A DNA stretch of 64,000 nt from assembly GCF_005844085.1 (NCBI RefSeq), contig NZ_VCDI01000011.1, forward strand, positions 1 to 64,000. The letters are read 5' to 3'. The notes beneath the pieces were generated by a model. That model had not been told where the DNA came from. It searched no databases and saw nothing but the letters and a program-made list of their open reading frames with translations. A program made the position numbers and the translations under genes. This document shows, piece by piece, positions 62,685 to 64,000 of this stretch. The stretch is from Lichenicoccus roseus (GTDB taxonomy: Bacteria > Pseudomonadota > Alphaproteobacteria > Acetobacterales > Acetobacteraceae). Within the stretch, counting starts at the first letter, position 1, and the number at the start of each line of letters is the position of its first letter.

Positions 62685-63827
62685 TCACAGGATCTGCAAC
62701 GTTCGCTGCATGAACCACACGATTGCCACCAGGCCGGCCAGCCCCGACGCACCAGGGATGAATTTTGCCGAATAGCCGTGCATATTGCGCAGTGCAAATC
62801 CCAGCGGCAGAACGATCGAGGCCGCCGCGATCTGAGCTGCCTCGACACCGAGGTTAAAGGAGAGCAGCGCAACGGCAAGCGGGAGTGGCGGCAGCGCGAG
62901 GGGCCCGAGCGCTGCGGCGAACCCCATGCCGTGGATCAGGCCGAACCCAAAGGCGATCGTCCACCGGCGCCGTGGCAGGATGGGGACAATGTTGTCCAGT
63001 GCGGTTGCCACGATGGTCAGGGCGATCGCGCCTTCGATCAGGCGGGACGGAACATTCACCCAGCCGAGCACGGCGGCGGTGACGGTGATGGCATGCGCAA
63101 TCGTGAAGGCGCTGAGGATCTTGGTGGTCTCAAGGAAGGCGGGGAAGAACCGTCGGACGGGCAGCCAGGCACCCGCATTGACACGCCGAAACATTGCTGG
63201 AAACAGCAGGATCGCGATGAAGAGCAGGTGGTCAGGTCCCGACAGGATGTGATCGACACCGACGCGGCCGAAATCAAAAAAGGTTCGACCGAGCCCGACA
63301 TCGGCGTCCAGGGCCACCCGGGGCCGGTCTGGAGACAGTACGGCAACATGAAATGAGGGACCGGCAATGAAGTCCAGCAGAGCCCGATGCTGCGGATCGA
63401 GATCGAACATGAGCGAATAGGCAATGCCGACCTGGTGCACCTGCCCCGGGCACCTGGCGATAAAGCGCAGTACGGCATAGCCGGTCCCGCCGCGTTCGTC
63501 CGCAAGCAGAGTGACCGGGCCGGGCCGGCACCGTCCACCACCGGCGTCCAGGCGAAGTCGCGGCAGGGTGTAAGACGCGATGGCCGGAGCCCGGGCCCGA
63601 AGGTCGCCCCAGGTGATCCGGCCGGTCGGGTTCAGCCCGATAGCGTAGTCGAGGTCGCGGAGCGCGATCTCCCACTGCACCGACAGCTTATCCGTGTCCT
63701 TGACGACCGTGAGGTAGCTCGAGCTGCTGCTGTGTGCGAAGGCCGGTACGCTCAGAACGATCAGCAGACACAGCACTCCGACCTGGAGACGCAGCAGATG
63801 GTGCAATGCTCGTGCTGCGTCAGGCAT
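62685..63827 (-). CDS. HupE/UreJ-family membrane protein
   Basis: 380 residues from the ATG at 63827. A signal peptide is followed by a periplasmic beta domain (HSSSSSYLTVVKDTDKLSVQ, then WEIALRDLDYAIGL). A C-terminal HupE domain with about seven helices carries VGVDHILSGPDHLLFI, the His-x-x-x-Asp-His-type metal signature, plus FTIAHAITVTAAVLGW and FGLIHGMGFAAAL. HupE/UreJ proteins import or deliver nickel. The start overlaps the stop of the HoxN/NixA-like gene upstream. Confidence 0.86.
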   Translation of the reverse strand: MPDAARALHHLLRLQVGVLCLLIVLSVPAFAHSSSSSYLTVVKDTDKLSVQWEIALRDLDYAIGLNPTGRITWGDLRARAPAIASYTLPRLRLDAGGGRCRPGPVTLLADERGGTGYAVLRFIARCPGQVHQVGIAYSLMFDLDPQHRALLDFIAGPSFHVAVLSPDRPRVALDADVGLGRTFFDFGRVGVDHILSGPDHLLFIAILLFPAMFRRVNAGAWLPVRRFFPAFLETTKILSAFTIAHAITVTAAVLGWVNVPSRLIEGAIALTIVATALDNIVPILPRRRWTIAFGFGLIHGMGFAAALGPLALPPLPLAVALLSFNLGVEAAQIAAASIVLPLGFALRNMHGYSAKFIPGASGLAGLVAIVWFMQRTLQIL

Positions 63828-64000
63828 CGGCGCCGAGCCGATCATATCCCTTCAGCCGATATATGATCGCTGACAGGATCCAGCTTGCGACGAAAACACC
63901 GATGATGACAACGCCGAGGCTACCGAAATGGTTGTTCAGCGAGCCGACTGCTATCCAAAGACTGCCCTGCAATCCAAGTTCATCACCGATCAGTCCCAGC
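63820..64000 (-). CDS. HoxN/NixA-type nickel permease, C-terminal end (partial)
   Basis: The last 60 codons are in the window: LGLIGDELGLQGSLWIAVGS, then LNNHFGSLGVVIIGVFVASW, ILSAIIYRLKGYDRL and a TGA at 63820. The NHFGSLGVVIIGVFVASW part is the typical final helix of HoxN/HupN/NixA permeases, which take up Ni2+ or Co2+ with high affinity. The gene starts beyond the window edge and overlaps hupE by eight bases. Confidence 0.75.
   Translation of the reverse strand, partial: LGLIGDELGLQGSLWIAVGSLNNHFGSLGVVIIGVFVASWILSAIIYRLKGYDRLGADA

Overview
The window looks like part of a large, low-copy plasmid or a plasmid-derived region of a high-GC alphaproteobacterium, most probably an Acetobacteraceae member. 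This rests on GC-rich coding, protein resemblance from memory, IS427-like IS5 elements, and the RepA plus ParA machinery. The family assignment is inference; no search was run.

Layout. (1) 0-10.2 kb, accessory DNA: a decayed IS6-type transposase, a lone HicB antitoxin, two small cysteine-pair proteins, a CheB-like esterase, a catalase-family protein with an AraC regulator, a dinB scrap and a complete RES-type toxin-antitoxin pair. (2) 10.4-11.7 kb, a graveyard: remnants of an ScpA-like gene, a GNAT acetyltransferase, an IS5-type element and an arginase-family gene lie end to end. (3) 11.7-30.3 kb, a well-preserved catabolic island. It holds an NCS1 permease, a carbamoyl amidohydrolase and a hydantoinase on the minus strand. 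Facing them are an OppA/B/C/DF-type ABC importer, an epimerase, an SDR and a FadR-type GntR regulator, then two SDRs, an MFS carrier, an asparaginase-type amidohydrolase, an HpPgdA/imidase-like deacetylase, a small MCGLCGI protein and a CobW GTPase. Three near-identical TGGTNNNACCA palindromes lie at 13.2, 16.2 and 26.9 kb, in front of the outward-reading transcription units, so the island looks like one GntR regulon for import and hydrolysis of cyclic ureides, imides or related amides.

(4) 30.5-38.8 kb, plasmid core with scars: a broken large serine recombinase ending at a tRNA 3' fragment, RepA with upstream iterons, IS66/IS5/IS630 debris, and a parA-partner operon with upstream palindromes. 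(5) 38.8-43.5 kb: a conserved-looking module of tyrosine recombinase plus ClpS, divergent from a recombinase-like protein without catalytic residues, an unknown protein and an ScpA-like protein. Inverted repeats sit in the divergent gap, and an AT-hook protein follows. Degraded relics of the ScpA-like and unknown genes occur at 10.4 and 59.2 kb, so the module has been present more than once. (6) 43.8-46.6 kb: two more truncated IS5-type copies, an EAL-domain protein and a broken TauE/SafE exporter. (7) 47-61 kb: stress and detoxification genes (SMR efflux, RidA, DUF417 membrane protein, haloalkane dehalogenase with TetR, SnoaL/SDR/LysR, GST, ECF sigma with NrsF-like anti-sigma, beta-propeller, DUF1223, NmrA with HxlR). 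(8) 61-64 kb: a nickel/cobalt transport operon (HoxN/NixA end, HupE/UreJ, small secreted protein, NicO/RcnA), cut by the window edge.
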